Shown in pieces: positions 1 to 11,546 of a DNA stretch of 64,000 bases. The notes beneath the pieces are model-generated. The model saw nothing but the letters and a program-made list of their open reading frames with translations. It did no database searches and had not been told where the DNA came from. This DNA comes from Gonocerus acuteangulatus (Eukaryota > Arthropoda > Insecta > Hemiptera > Coreidae). Position 1 is the first letter of the stretch. Each line of letters opens with the position of its first letter. The translations under genes were made by a program, and so were the position numbers. The stretch is taken from contig OX328125.1 in assembly GCA_946811695.1 (NCBI GenBank), positions 42,652,709-42,716,708 on the forward strand. Direction: 5' to 3'.

Positions 1-121
1 TCCCTCAAACCATTGGCTATTTTGTGAATTCGCACAATAAACCCAATGATTATCAACTTGTAAATTGTGCATGTGTGATTTATATAATTTCAACAATTCA
101 TTATTCAATAGATCGTGCAGC

Positions 122-304
122 TCACCGATCACCTGGCAAACCGTGAATTGAGGTTAATGTAGCGCCAACGCACATCCAAGCGATTGGCGAGTGAGCTTTT
201 GGAGTCCTCGCCTCCCTTAAATAACTTTGGAAAAATTGATTTGGTTCGTTTGACATTGGCAGCAATGATTCCACTTCGTAATTAACTTGGCCTTTGATTT
301 TCAA
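122..304 (-). pseudogene. Possible hAT transposase dimerisation-domain remnant
   Basis: A 60-codon minus-strand frame contains FQSYLREAR followed by PIAWMCVGAT. This resembles the start of the C-terminal hAT/ZBED dimerisation domain, where a short acidic or aromatic stretch is followed by a P-L-x-W-W block and then a conserved serine-rich end. The expected downstream part is absent, so this would be a decayed fragment. The match is short and made by eye, and it could be chance. Confidence 0.25.
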
Positions 305-748
305 TGATGAATTAAATTGTTGACCATTGGCAGCATTGTGTTATTCTGTTCATCCGAACGATGACATTTGGAGGTTAGAATCTGGAGTCATATTTCTCTT
401 TGTGAAAAGATCATGTGTTGAAGAAAACTAAATTTTATATTTAAAATGTATTTATTATTATTAAAGTACTAATATCACTATTGAAAAATAGGGATAGATG
501 GTAGAATAGTGAAAATTTAGGGTTGTATGTATTTTTAAGTGCTAAATCATAAAAAAATAAAAATAAAATATATTGTTCAAAAAATAAAATAATATTTTTT
601 TGGGGCTGGACACCCTCAACATTTAGGGGTATCAAAATAAGTTATAAACCTATTCTCAGACCTACTGAATATACATATTAAATTTAATCAAAATCGTTTA
701 AGCCTTTTCGGAAGGGTATAAACACTAAAACTGTGACAATAGTGTGCA
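305..748. other. AT-rich stretch, nothing recognised
   Basis: No open frame with coding character and no repeat boundary was seen. The short minus-strand frame here is rich in Phe, Leu and Ile, as expected from A/T-rich noncoding DNA. Confidence 0.5.
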
Positions 749-835
749 GGAGGCCCGGTGGCCGTGAGTGCTAAAGCGAGAAAAGGGATAGGGAAAGCCA
801 GGATGAGGGGGGGGGGGCTTTAAGTTTCCAACCTA
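749..835 (+). mobile_element. SINE-B fragment (tRNA-headed SINE, 5' part)
   Basis: Begins GGAGGCCCGGTGGCCGTGAG, nearly identical to the head of the fuller copy at 59529. It then jumps to sequence resembling the 3' body (gggatagg...aacctataaa), so the middle is deleted. No target duplication was identified. A poly-G run at about 809-818 follows. Confidence 0.5.
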
Positions 836-1279
836 TAAAAATTTTATTATTTGGAGAAGTAGTAAAATAATCCTAATTCAAATATTGAGGATGTGCTAAT
901 GATACAATAAAACATGATGAGAACATTAGAATATTGGTAGGATAAAGTAGAACTGAGATTCAAGGAATGGTGAATATCTGTCTGAGAGTGATTGATAGGA
1001 TGGCGAAGCAGAACCAAAAAACCAAGACGTTCTTCTTGAGGAACTAATCAATCACTTGATGAAAGACCATTTGTTAAGCCCCCCCCCCCCCACTAAAGAA
1101 ACAATTAGAAATATTTTTTAATCCTTTAAGTCAACTTGAATTTTATGCTATAATTTACCTATTGATCTCCTGTTTGTTTATACTAATTGAAAATTTGGAC
1201 TTGATAAATTGACGGTTCGCTATTTGCTATAATTTATTTTACGTACATTATACTTACCAATACGCTACTATTAAATTAA

Positions 1280-1600
1280 GTACAAAGACAAAGCTGCGTT
1301 CTGAATCAGATATGGAAAGAAAAGAAGATCCCTATGTGCTGGAAAATATACGGGATCCTGCAAATTCACAAGAAACTCCATTCACACGAATTTTCACAAA
1401 CGGAATGTGACAGACACCGGGGACCTCGGAGATTTCTCGATACAAAAGTTAGAAGAGCAGTCGATAGGCAGCTTGAAAAAGAGCAGTACAGCCAGAGGAA
1501 TCAGCAAAGATCGCAAAAGCTCACCTGAAGGGAGGATGCCTATTTCGTGTCGATCCGACAGAGGGCGTAATACTTTTCTGATGACTTCCTCTTTCTAGGT
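1280..1600 (+). other. Ambiguous overlapping open frames
   Basis: Two plus-strand frames stay open in succession. The first encodes a hydrophilic stretch (LRSESDMERKEDPYVLEN) ending at a TGA near 1410. The second runs to a TAG at about 1598 (DTGDLGDFSIQKLEEQ). Composition is less AT-biased than the surroundings. A broken transposon or gene exon is possible, but no family was recognised and no splice sites stand out. Confidence 0.15.
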
Positions 1601-2169
1601 GCTGGCACCCGAGGTCACCAGCACAGCACAAAGGTCCTCTAAGAATGTATAACCCTTAAATACAAAAATTAATCCCGGGAAGATATGCTTCAGAACAAGA
1701 AAGAAATCCTGGGAAATTATGAGGATTCGGAGGGTGAAGGGGAGCACTATAGTGTGAGGGATATAACTAGTCACTTGGCTGCGGACGAGGAGGGTGGGCG
1801 CGCCTCTAGCCAATGACGGCCTTGTTGGGTTGCCACTCCTCCGTCTCCTTCCTAGTCCCACGCCTAGGCAGAGCAGGGGCTGGGAGGGGAACTAGCTACT
1901 TCGAGCCCCCTCCAAGCTTTTTCTTCGTTTTTAAATATTAACAGTATCGGTAACCAAGTGGTTCGGACAATTGAAGCAACTGAAATCATCTTTTGTATGT
2001 ACCGGGTTTTCGTTAGTACATTACAGGAGATAAAAACTTAAATACGCGTCGACGACTCAACATCCCTATCGCTTCGTACTCATCCAAACCGTGGATAAAT
2101 TGCCACGATATAAAATTCATACTGGAGTTCTACATTCTTAATATATATGCGAATGTTCATCGAAATTCG
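1601..2169. other. Unclassified, includes a GC-richer patch
   Basis: Positions about 1730-1920 are clearly GC-richer than the rest of the window and end in a T-rich run near 1918. No tRNA-like boxes, terminal repeats or coding frame could be supported. It could be the body of an unrecognised retroposon. Confidence 0.3.
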
Positions 2170-2442
2170 TCGGGCCTGACCTGGAGTTTATAGAAGAAGA
2201 CAAGATGAGGTGGTTCGGACACCTGATTAGAATGGATCAACAGTCAACCTTGTTGAAGATCTACCACCAGAAATATTGCGTAATAAAGTTAATCAAGAAG
2301 GTATGGTGTCCGTGACGTTCATGAAGGAACTAATTGATTTGAGTAGACGATGAGAGCAGGCACAGAATGGATAAATGCAGAGATTAACCTGACCATATAT
2401 AGTGAGTGGTATATTAGGATAGCATAGAAAAGAAGAAGAATA
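2170..2442 (+). pseudogene. 3' end of a non-LTR retrotransposon ORF (RTE/CR1-like), decayed
   Basis: The plus strand encodes KMRWFGHLIRMDQ, which matches the widely conserved R-x-x-WFGHV-x-RM block near the C-terminus of endonuclease/reverse-transcriptase ORFs of RTE-like elements. After frame changes a second piece, AGTEWINAEINLT, resembles the usual tail with W-x-x-x-I. Stops and shifts (TGA near 2313 and others) show it is dead. The element is 5'-truncated and no catalytic motif survives. Confidence 0.45.
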
Positions 2443-3835
2443 TGTAAATATGTTATTAGGACTAACATTTTATTGAGTTGGTCGATAGATAAATCGACAT
2501 GTTATTTTTTATTCTAGAAGATTCCAAGATCTTGTCTAATCCATTAACTAATAGGAAAATCGTTTGGCTTTTAGTTACATATCTTTCGATATCTTTGGAA
2601 ATACTCAGATCACAGGTTTGAGGCATCAGATTTATTTATTTATTTGTTTATATATTTGTTATTAGCTCCGGAACAAATAATAGAAAAAAATTGATCAGGA
2701 ACACGTGATCAGTTCAAACTATAGACCTAGGATACTTAATTAATCTCTGACTTCTCTGATTTAGTCTCATCTCCTTCTTTCTGATGATAGATATAATGCT
2801 ACTCTTAGTACAAATGGTTGAACAAAAAAGTGACACTCTAAAAAGGTAAATAGAAAGTCGATAACCACTTTTGTAGAGGAGGAGACATTGTTTACCAAGT
2901 ATTTAAATCACGACGCCTCCTTCTTACATCAAGGAGGTATTAGAGATTCCGGATGGATGCGAGGCTCTGTCTGGAAGAGGCGGACATAACAATGAGGCAG
3001 AGAGAATGGCTCCTTCTGTATGCGCACAGCACTCTCAACGATTTGATGATACGCCCTGAGATGTGATAATACGTCCTTCGTGAGGCGTGTCAGTATTGTA
3101 CTATGGTATGGTATCCAGATCATTTTGAAAACAACCCAGATCTAACGCGGTGGAGCAATGAGTTAGCAACCCATACTTTGACTGCAAGTAATTTAAAATC
3201 ATAGATTAACTCCAAATGACAAGCCCGGTATCTTTATAATATTATGGCAATAAATATATAATATTACACGCTTGGAAGAATACTGATATAATTGAGGGGG
3301 AAACAGCTAAAGGCTTTAGCCTCGTTAAATACACGGATCACTGAAGTTACGAAAATCGTGGTCGTAGACAGCTGACTCAATTATTACTTTTTTATTTAAT
3401 TTTGTTCCCCCAACTTCTAATGGACCTACTTTGCTTTATTTCCAATGCCAAATAATGAATAATTTTCCATTCATTGCACTTCTGAACCATAAGAAATGCT
3501 AGTGAAAAGTCAAGATCCTGATATGAAAGGAGACTATTATTGGATAATGGCCTAACATGTATCTCTCGATCAGATAGGGAGGAGTAAAGGACGACGAGAA
3601 TGCAAAACATGCCCGTCCTCATTTATAGGGACGGAGAGAAAAGGTTGGAAAACTAATTCGTACAAGCTGAGAGGTTCAATCAACCCTTAACGATTTTTTT
3701 TATAACATAATTTTAATGAGTATGTACATTAATAAATAGAAATTAAAAGATATATGCCACATGCTTATTCAGACTATTTGCCTTGAAATTTAATTTCTGA
3801 GGATTGATGTCTCAAAATGTTTATGTCCCTTCAGC
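2443..3835. other. AT-rich noncoding, nothing recognised
   Basis: No supported gene. Short open frames (2929-3123 and 3392-3622, minus strand) lack motifs, and the intervening DNA shows no recognisable terminal repeats. Confidence 0.4.
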
Positions 3836-4430
3836 TGGTGTCATTAAAAACAATTCCCTCGCACAGGAGCTGCATAACTAAGCACATTCCTAAGAAGGTG
3901 AGAAGTGTACACTGCATTCCTGAATTATTGCTTACAATAACCTAATATATATAAACACGAATAGTTTTAATCCTTTATATTTTTAATGGAAATCTGATTC
4001 ATTTTTTTATTTTCAATTACAATTTTCCTAATGTTGTGTATGCAAGGTACTTAATAAATACACGGAATCTTCAAATTTGTGTTATTGGTCTTGATACATA
4101 ATAAAAGCGCCCACATGTTAAAGGACAACATCCCCCAAATGTTAAAAGTAACAACCAATGTCCGAGCGTGTTTGGTGGCTTAATTTATTTTGAAGATAAT
4201 ACAAACTAAACCCCAACTACTAATGAACGGATTCAGTTTATTTTTGAAACACATTTTTTCTCTTTGATAGCCACGACGTATACAGAGTTGCCAGTATAAG
4301 CAAATTATTAGTTGGGGTCGGGAGTAAATCCCCCTTTCAAATGGACCGATTTTGGTGCTTAACGAACTCGTTCATTCGTGTACCAGGTGAATGGTACATA
4401 CCAAGTTTCGTGGCGAAAAACACTCTCTGT

Positions 4431-4476
<46 letters not shown>

Positions 4477-4605
4477 CAGAATCGAGGTAGATTCGAAGAC
4501 GTTTTTGGCAAATTCTTTCATGAGTACATCCTCAATAGTTACATTCCTTCGGAAGATACTAATAAAACCACCTTTTATCCTTAACATCAAATTTCCCTGC
4601 ATATA
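3836..4605 (+). repeat. Dispersed satellite-tailed repeat (family A), copy 1
   Basis: Starts with gcacaggagctgcataacta, shared with copy 2 near 52698. It contains units of about 120-130 bp with the motif tgaacgGATTcag / ggaccGATTttg at about 4225 and 4343, then a (CA)n(TA)n microsatellite (4430-4474). It ends with a block around 4492-4560 that also occurs near 53390, 6165 and 10870. The class is unknown; the GATTTTGGT-like unit resembles the short tandem tails of some LINE or Penelope elements. Confidence 0.55.
4430..4474. repeat. (CA)n(TA)n microsatellite
   Basis: A perfect CA run switches to TA. It lies inside family A repeat copy 1, at the same internal position as the TA run of copy 2 (53260-53325). 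Confidence 0.9.
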
Positions 4606-5635
4606 AATTTTATTTATTTTAATTTAAGCAGGAATAAGTTTGATTGGCCATTCTTATAGTGGCCGTAAACAGTGGAGTATATTATATTTTTTGTGTGTGT
4701 TTAACGGGGTATGAACATTTGAGCTATCAACGCCAAGGAGAGTAATAACCACAATTTAAAGCACAACTGAATCCAACTGATGCAATAGATTACAATATGA
4801 CGGTAGCAAATGTATTATACATTTTCTGATTTCCTGGAAGGGTTGAAGATGAGCATTGAAGAAAACGTAGATATGACGTAGATTTAAAACCACGGTAAAA
4901 TTACAGTAAACTAGATAGGTATACAAGAAATTACAGTAAGTCAGCCGTAATATTGTTTATTTAAATTCCAGACGTTGAGAGCGATCAAATGACCAAGTTC
5001 CGATGAGGGAGATAATCACAAAAGGGAAGGAATTCAAGGTTGGTTTTTCCTCATGGAGATTAAACGTCTAGAGGTGCTGATAAAACTCAACACTAGCTAC
5101 ATTTTCAACTAACCTGCAACAAACATCGAACATAGTAGAAGGAAGGAGCGATGAGATCTTGACGAGATGGCTGGAAGGTAGCGATGCTACTTGGAGATAG
5201 CGAGCAGGCATCGCTAACGGGTATGAAGTCATTAGAACAGGGTTTACTGGTACGTCACCCCCGGTACGTCAGGGCGAGTTGCAATCGGGCCGAACAAGGC
5301 AGTCTGAGGAGTTACAAAACCAAGTCTGCTCGATAAATCCTCCATGCTCTACCTGTTTCTACACAGAGCGGCTCCCCTTTGCCTCAAGATAGGCCGCAAC
5401 CTAGATAGCCTCTTCAGGAGAACGGATGACTAATATCTCAGCTCTCAGCATACTCCAAGTCGCTGTGGGTTTGTATTAAAGGATATCACAATGTATCCAC
5501 CATAATATATTCATAAGATATTCAGGAATTTAACACTCCACACACACAAAAAAAAACAAAAAAAAAAAACCCGGCATTGCAGCTATTCAGTTGAGCTGCT
5601 GGAAACTACGTCGACAACATTTTGCCGTATCAAAT
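4606..5635. other. No gene recognised
   Basis: Mixed AT-rich DNA with a GC-richer patch at about 5130-5430. No coding frame, terminal repeats or RNA-like fold could be supported. Confidence 0.35.
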
Positions 5636-5815
5636 TGGTACTCAAAAAAAATGGAATTATACATTTCTCTAACCACGGACTAAAATATGATTTTTAAATT
5701 GAATAATTGCAGTTTTTCAGGATTTTTCTTAATATAAAACCCTTTTATCTTCCAAAATAATAATTCTATCGAATTGGTAGTGGTCTCATTCGACTCAGCA
5801 CAAAACAATACATCA
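5636..5815 (-). repeat. Dispersed repeat, copy in reverse orientation to 23640
   Basis: Shares, in inverse orientation, the blocks ggtagtggtctcattcgact and aaacccttttatcttccaaa with the segment 23640-23815. Two diverged copies therefore exist in this window. No ends, tail or coding sequence were identified. Confidence 0.5.
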
Positions 5816-5883
5816 ATCATGATGCCGCATTTGCAGTTGCCAATTTGAAAATTTCACGTCTCAATACCAATAAGTCAAGAAAA

Positions 5884-5906
5884 TATTGGAGGTTCAAATC
5901 TGTCTT

Positions 5907-5968
<62 letters not shown>

Positions 5969-5982
5969 CATATTTGAACCAC

Positions 5983-6033
<51 letters not shown>

Positions 6034-6052
6034 CATATTTGAACCACCATTT

Positions 6053-6151
<99 letters not shown>

Positions 6152-6165
6152 GTGTCTTGAAGGTA
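5884..6165. repeat. Compound (TA)n array with repeated hairpin linkers
   Basis: Three TA runs (about 5909-5962, 5988-6028 and 6052-6146, the last with a few TG steps) are separated by two copies of a linker containing tacatatttgaaccaccatt. The left flank ggttcaaatctgt is the inverse of that linker's ttgaacc end. The long IYIYIY frames read from here are artefacts of the TA repeat. Confidence 0.85.
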
Positions 6166-6868
6166 GAATGAGCGCTACCTCAATACGTTCATTCCTTCGA
6201 AAAATACTCGCATTAATTTATTCTTGGATGGTTCAATGGTTTTTTGTTTTTTCATATTTATTACGGCCTTTTCTAAATTGCCTTATAGCTAAATAAGTGC
6301 GCTGTGCGCAGATCCAGCGGTGTCACATTTTTTTGATATGCAAATCGCCCCTTGTAATTAAATGATGGCTCGAGTAGATGTGTGTTTTGATTAATTGCAG
6401 TCCCTAGAAGAGAAGTGTTTAAAAGTGCCAGATCGAAGATACATTATTCAGACACGAGTAGGGAGTGAGCGGTATAACCCAGAGCAATAAATCAACTCAG
6501 GAGTGACTAACAAACTGGCTCATTTCGACTAGGTGGTTCTCACTCTCTCCTCCTACTCTCGCACACTAATGGGACACTCTCTATTGTCACTATCGCACTT
6601 TGAGGGCACTAGCTCTCCTCGACAGATGTTTATATACGCGGCAATGGGCTCTAGTTTCTCTCGGACCATATGATTTATCAGTGGACGCGGTATGTCACTC
6701 GAAACTTTCCAAGTGGTACCGCATTCAAATTATGCTTGTGAATTGCCGCCAATTATAAGGGCATGCTTTATTTTTGTGTGCAAGAAATGTAGAGAGCTGT
6801 CAGGGATGTACAACCCAAAAGTGGACAAGCTATGGAGATACCAATGGGTTCGTACAAAATAAAGAGAT
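6166..6868. other. Unclassified intergenic DNA
   Basis: Positions 6166-6210 match the 3' block of repeat family A. The remainder (for example 6440-6660, rich in CTC/CACT) looks like an old repeat or LTR, but no TG...CA ends or primer site were identified. Confidence 0.3.
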
Positions 6869-6869
6869 T

Positions 6870-6984
6870 CTAGAGCAGCTATACTCAACCTGCGGCCCGG
6901 CGCACAGAGGGGCCGAACGATATTTCGTGTTTCAAAAAAGGCTACAGCCTCTAAATCTGAACCGATTTCAATGCATTTTTTTTT

Positions 6985-7021
<37 letters not shown>

Positions 7022-7925
7022 GAAAGCTAATAAAATTTAGAAAAACTTTGTCTGGTCAGAATTTTGTATTTTGTTTCCCTTGTTTATTAAATTATGTAAA
7101 TAACTCAAGAACTTTTACAAATGAACATAAAATAATATTTTATTTTTCATCTACATATTATCAGAACTGATATCGTTGAAAGGAACTGATACATCTTCAT
7201 AAAACGTAAATTTATCTTAATTCAACAACGAGATTAATTGGAATAATATAATTTTTGAATGATTTTAAAATAGATTTTGATTTTTTCCAACTCTAATCAG
7301 GATTTAAATGTTTAATTTCAACGATATTAGTGCTGATATGAAGTTAGATGAAAAATAAAATATTATACTATATCCAATCGTAAAAGTTCGTGAATTATTT
7401 ACACGTAATTTAATAAACAGTGGGCGAGGTTAGCTCAGTGGTAGAGCGCTGGACTAATAAGTTGGAGGACCTGAGTTCATATCCCGAGCAAACACTAAAG
7501 ATGTTTTCTTTTAGTGTCTTCGTTCATGGGCTGAATTCGGCCTCCCTGACCGTCCTTAGGCCAACCCAGCCTTTAATTAATTTAATAATGGGTACCTCGT
7601 AGTGCTAAGGACTCAAGCAGTCGAAGCAGCCAAGAGGAAAATCAGGCGGCCGGAGCATAGTACTGACCACACTATCTTTCTAGTGTGTCGTATAGTCATG
7701 AATCAGATACCTCTATAGTATCTGCCCCTCAGGGCCGTCGTGTCCTGTTACGGGACTGTTTTTTAATTTAATTAACAGGGGAAACAAAAAAAAATCTGGT
7801 TAGACAAAGTTGTTCGAAATTTTATTAGCTTTCATTGAAATCGGTAAAGATTTAGACGCTGAAGCCTTTTTTGAAACACGAAATGTCGTTTGGCCCCACT
7901 GTGTGCCGGGTGTTTGCGGTTGGCC
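6870..7925. repeat. Inverted-repeat (foldback) element, hAT-like ends, with nested SINE
   Basis: The left arm (about 6893-7090) includes atatttcgtgtttcaaaaaa, an oligo-T run (6979-7017) and atgaaagctaataaaattt. The right arm (about 7780-7915) is its inverse, including ttttttgaaacacgaaatgt. The left end reads ACTCAACCTGCGGCCCGG, as in many hAT elements. No target duplication was found. A SINE-A copy sits between the arms. A related single arm lies at 30470-30640. Confidence 0.55.
7421..7764 (+). mobile_element. SINE-A copy 1, tRNA-derived, poly(T)-tailed
   Basis: The tRNA-like head GGGCGAGGTTAGCTCAGTGG carries an A box (TAGCTCAGTGG) and a weaker B box (GAGTTCATATCCC). The body of about 270 bp includes CCTTTAATTAATTTAATAAT and ends CGGGACTG followed by T6. 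Flanking direct repeats are aatttaataaacag (7407-7420) and aatttaattaacag (7765-7778), 13 of 14 matching. The duplication begins straight after the T run, so the tail on the sense strand is T, not A. Confidence 0.85.
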
Positions 7926-8300
7926 CATTTGGTGTTACTTTATTTTAAACCAATATGAATTTTCATCCTACATAAGTAGGGTCATTCGCCTTAACATAAT
8001 ATTAGTAACTGTTATATATTAAAACATGTATCAATTTTCACCTTGTTTTTTAGTTATGAATTCCTGAATAATTTCAATTAAGCAACTTTTTGTGACCACG
8101 GACAACTTGTCTCAATCGTCAAGAAATGACAAAAATTATGTAAACTATACGCAATGAATCCGTTCGTAGTTGTTTAATTCAATTTGTAACAATCGCGAAC
8201 CCCTAAGAAATCACTTGCTAGTTTTGTTTTATTTTAATTATTATTATTATTTTTTTTTGCGACCCACGACACAATGATGACAAAAAAGGGAGTGACATTG
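7926..8300. other. AT-rich spacer, nothing recognised
   Basis: No open frame or repeat boundary could be supported. Confidence 0.4.
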
Positions 8301-8308
8301 TTCTAGAG

Positions 8309-8726
8309 CGTAGATTCTCAAAGTGGGCATTACTCCCCCCCCCCTAGTTAGAGCGCTATGATCTTATCTGGGAGGACAAATGATATTTTAAGTAATATTG
8401 GAAGCGCTGCACAAAAATCTTTAGCCGGTGGAATCTACAACGACATGAATGAATTTAAAATAATTTTAAATATATCGTCCCATAACTATGTGTTGTTTCT
8501 ACTCTAGTTTCGCAATATTTATGGTGCTAGAATACTCCGGAATTCCGTAAATTTTCGGCCCTGAAGTCAGTACACTGCAACATTGTTTAGGAATTTCACA
8601 CATTTAAGAGTTTTTTGTCAATAATTAATTTTGTGATTATGTTAGATCAAGAATTTCTAGGGTACTTTGAGTATTCAATGTTTCCTATAGTGTGTGTGGT
8701 ACTCAAAATACGTTTGAGAAACTCTG
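8309..8726. mobile_element. hAT-type MITE, 418 bp
   Basis: Ends are CGTAGATTCTCAAAGTGGGC on the left and the inverse CAGAGTTTCTCAAACG on the right, which match over the TTCTCAAA core typical of many hAT ends. It is flanked by an 8-bp duplication, ttctagag (8301-8308) and ttatagag (8727-8734), with one mismatch. An 8-bp duplication is the hAT hallmark. No transposase is present. A C run at about 8335-8344 follows the left end. Confidence 0.7.
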
Positions 8727-8734
8727 TTATAGAG

Positions 8735-9665
8735 CACTGAATAGCAGTTACCTTAATAGCCTTAAGGAACATGCGAACAAGGCTAAATGGCACATATTAT
8801 TTGGAAAACTTGTTCACCCTTACTCTAATTTACTTAACAAGTCTTAGGATAACCATAATGCATTTAACTCATGTGGCCCATATTCCGACTTATTCCTCAA
8901 CTTATTCCTTGAGACCTTAGAATTATAGCCATAGTTTAAATAAACGCCAGGAGTTATGTAACTTCAATCGCTATAGGGGTCTCGTAAATGTTTCTAGAGA
9001 AAGATGCCTGGATATGATCTATCTGATAATGGATAGCTCCTTATATCTTTATATTTTCTTTTATCCCCTGTGCTTTAGACTGAATTTATAGGCTATTGGA
9101 AGGGTTCTCTCTGCGTTTGAAAGGTTTTATTTTTTTTTTTAATTAGTACTTGAAAGAGTGCTACGTATATAAAGTTTAAGGAGAAGATAAAATGAAAAGC
9201 AAGAACTTAATAGTACAGTAACTTTTTGTAAACATCTTGGAGAAATTATCCCCATCAATTTACTAATGTTCCTCTTATTCCAATGTCATGATTCTATGCT
9301 TGTTCCTTGATTTTCCTAAAAACGACGTCCGTTAGATAGATAATTTGCAAGCTCTTGCTTAAGTGCAAGAAGCAGTTAAGCAAATAATCCCCAAAATTAT
9401 GTTCTATATGCCCCCCATGATTACAGCCACTACGGATAAATTTATTTTTAATGTGCGAATATTTCTGCCTTACGAATTCATTTCTCTTTAAAAATTTCCG
9501 TAAACATTGACTATTTACCGAGGAGAAGATATTTGACTATTAGCTGAATCAGACATTTTTATAAACCTTTTTACTTAACCAATTTTACGCATTACTTTAT
9601 TTCACGAAATATCATACACGTATTTTCAATAAGTGCTTTTGCTCTAATTATTCGACTAAATGTTT
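8735..9665. other. AT-rich noncoding, nothing recognised
   Basis: No gene or repeat boundary could be supported. Confidence 0.4.
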
Positions 9666-9670
9666 GTTTC

Positions 9671-9915
9671 TAGGGGTCTTCAAATCTTATTTTATATTTC
9701 GTTGAGACGTTTAGGCTCACGCCATTATCATAACTGTATTTGCTATTTTCAAAAATTATTTTTATTTATATCACAGTCCCAAATTCCATCTAGCTATTTG
9801 TAATTTTTTGGTATTTTTTGGTAAATACAGCTATTATAGGCAGAGATTGATAATGGCGTGAGTTGAAACGTCTCAACGAATAATAAAATAATAATAGTAA
9901 GAATTGAAGACCCAT
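9671..9915. repeat. Small foldback element
   Basis: The left arm from gggtcttcaaatc through gttgagacgtttaggctcac to cgccattatca is mirrored by the right arm tgataatggcgtgagttgaa, acgtctcaacgaa, ttgaagaccc. Arms are about 55-65 bp with insertions. No clear target duplication was seen. It is probably a nonautonomous DNA transposon. Confidence 0.65.
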
Positions 9916-10149
9916 GAGCAGACAAAAGTCAGCTGACAATGATTGTTTGAACCCAACAACTATGTTTTGTCTTCAACTACAAAACATATTATAAAAAATA
10001 TTTGGTCGTTTTAGTTATGATAGAATTATGTTAATGTGGAAACTCATCTGTTACATAAGTCGTTTGAGTCATTTGGTATTTTTGTACCATCTCCACCCTG
10101 CATCCTGTCAGTGTTTGTTTAATAGTGCGGTCTGTGTTGCAGATGGCAA

Positions 10150-10230
10150 ACGTGGATCAAATGGAGTCAGCAACGAGTGCCCAATGCGTAGTCTGGTAAC
10201 CACTACTTCTTCGCGTATGTTTGATGAAAT
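10150..10230 (-). pseudogene. Short non-LTR 3'-ORF fragment
   Basis: The plus-strand text gtgcccaatgcgtagtctgg...aaccactacttcttc matches, with few changes, the segment at about 34139-34180 that encodes the EVVVTRLCIGHT block on the minus strand. It is therefore a fragment of the same or a related non-LTR element. Surrounding DNA to about 10560 has longer open frames but no recognised motif. Confidence 0.5.
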
Positions 10231-10674
10231 GCTCTATTGGGTTCTAACATTGGGTTTTAATAAGTTTTCGCGGATTTCGGCCTTGAATCCATTTCTTGAG
10301 CCTGTCATTAGCGAATTTCTATCGGTTCGTCAAGAGCTACCCGGATCAACATACTCCTAAAGAGAGCGGTACATGAAGTGGACTCCAAGTCCATTAGAAG
10401 CCTTGACTTGCAGAGGGTTGATTAGGAGGCACGCACACCCTTTCCACACATCAAAGGTCACCAGGGCCGAGAAAAGATTGATGGAAGTGACTTTAAAGTG
10501 TATCATTAGTTCGGCCTCCATCGGTATTCACATTATCACCACTAGAAAGACTTGATTGGGAGAAATCCCGCTTTGAAAACTTATACCGCACTTCTAAGTG
10601 GATACATTCAAAGTAAATCATTTATCAAAAATGAAATTTCTACAACGAAAATTTTCAATATTGTCCACAGAAAT

Positions 10675-10925
10675 GGAAAACGTCACACACGAGCCGAATA
10701 ACTGAGCACATTCCTCCGAAAGGTGGTTAGTTTTCGACGTATTGCTGAGGATTATACTTCAATTAACCTAGATAAAAACAATTTAAACATAAAGAGTTTT
10801 GTATATTTTGACCGTTTTAACAGCCCAATACAAAAAAAATAAAATACGAAATTTATCAAAACTTCTTTCTTGAGTGCTGCCTCGATAGCTACATGTCTTC
10901 GGAAAGAGCGAAAAGATTTGTGGAA
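10675..10925 (+). repeat. Family A repeat fragment
   Basis: Contains a relative of the 'ataactgagcacattcct' block of family A at about 10698-10716, and further on the 'cctcgatagctacatgtcttcgg' block seen at the 3' side of the other copies. The unit tandem and the TA microsatellite are absent. Confidence 0.4.
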
Positions 10926-11538
10926 GTGTAAACAACCGATGGGTTGTGGCTATCAATTTGACGGAATATGTTTAGTACTCACAACTGCTGGGTTATGCGG
11001 GTTTCTATACACTCCTCATTTAGTGTAAAATACTTGAATGGGCCAATATAGCAAATTCAGATTCTTTCCCATTTTAGCGTTTTGCCTTCCTTCCTCCATA
11101 GGGAGGAAACCCGTTATCTAAATCGACCTGATGATATAATGCAGAAGTGACCGGCTAGAAAATTTCACGTTTCAAGACTCATATATATATTCGCGCGATA
11201 TAAATCTTAGTGCTCAATGTTTTCGTTAATAGTCTTGAAGGTATAATAATTACAGGCGTTTTAACGTGAGTACCGGAATGAAATCCTTTTTAAGGCTGGT
11301 TAAATCTAGTTTTCCTAACCAATTTAAGGTTTTATTACATAGAAACTTCTAATAGGTAAAGTTGAAATTTTTCTAGACGTTTCACATTAATCTAAACAAA
11401 GATATTTAAACATTGTTTATGTCTGTAGTTAAGGAAGTATAAGAACAAAATATTTTATTAACAGACAAGTGCAGTTTTGAGATTTTCCTTTTATTTCCAT
11501 AAATATCTTGAAAACAGATGGGAGATCGTCAGAAATGC
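10926..11538. other. AT-rich spacer, nothing recognised
   Basis: No supported gene, RNA or repeat boundary before the hAT-type foldback that follows. Confidence 0.35.
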
Positions 11539-11546
11539 ATTTAGCA

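Noticed and set aside
5817..6296. Long open frames reading IYIYIYI through the TA arrays (also at 4372-4606, 25426-26235 and 53270-53584)
   Set aside because: TA and GA dinucleotide repeats give stop-free Ile-Tyr or Ser-Leu readings on both strands; no coding sequence.
7421..7495. The SINE-A head as a working tRNA gene
   Set aside because: The B box is imperfect, the acceptor stem does not close, and the head is followed by a conserved SINE body and target duplication.
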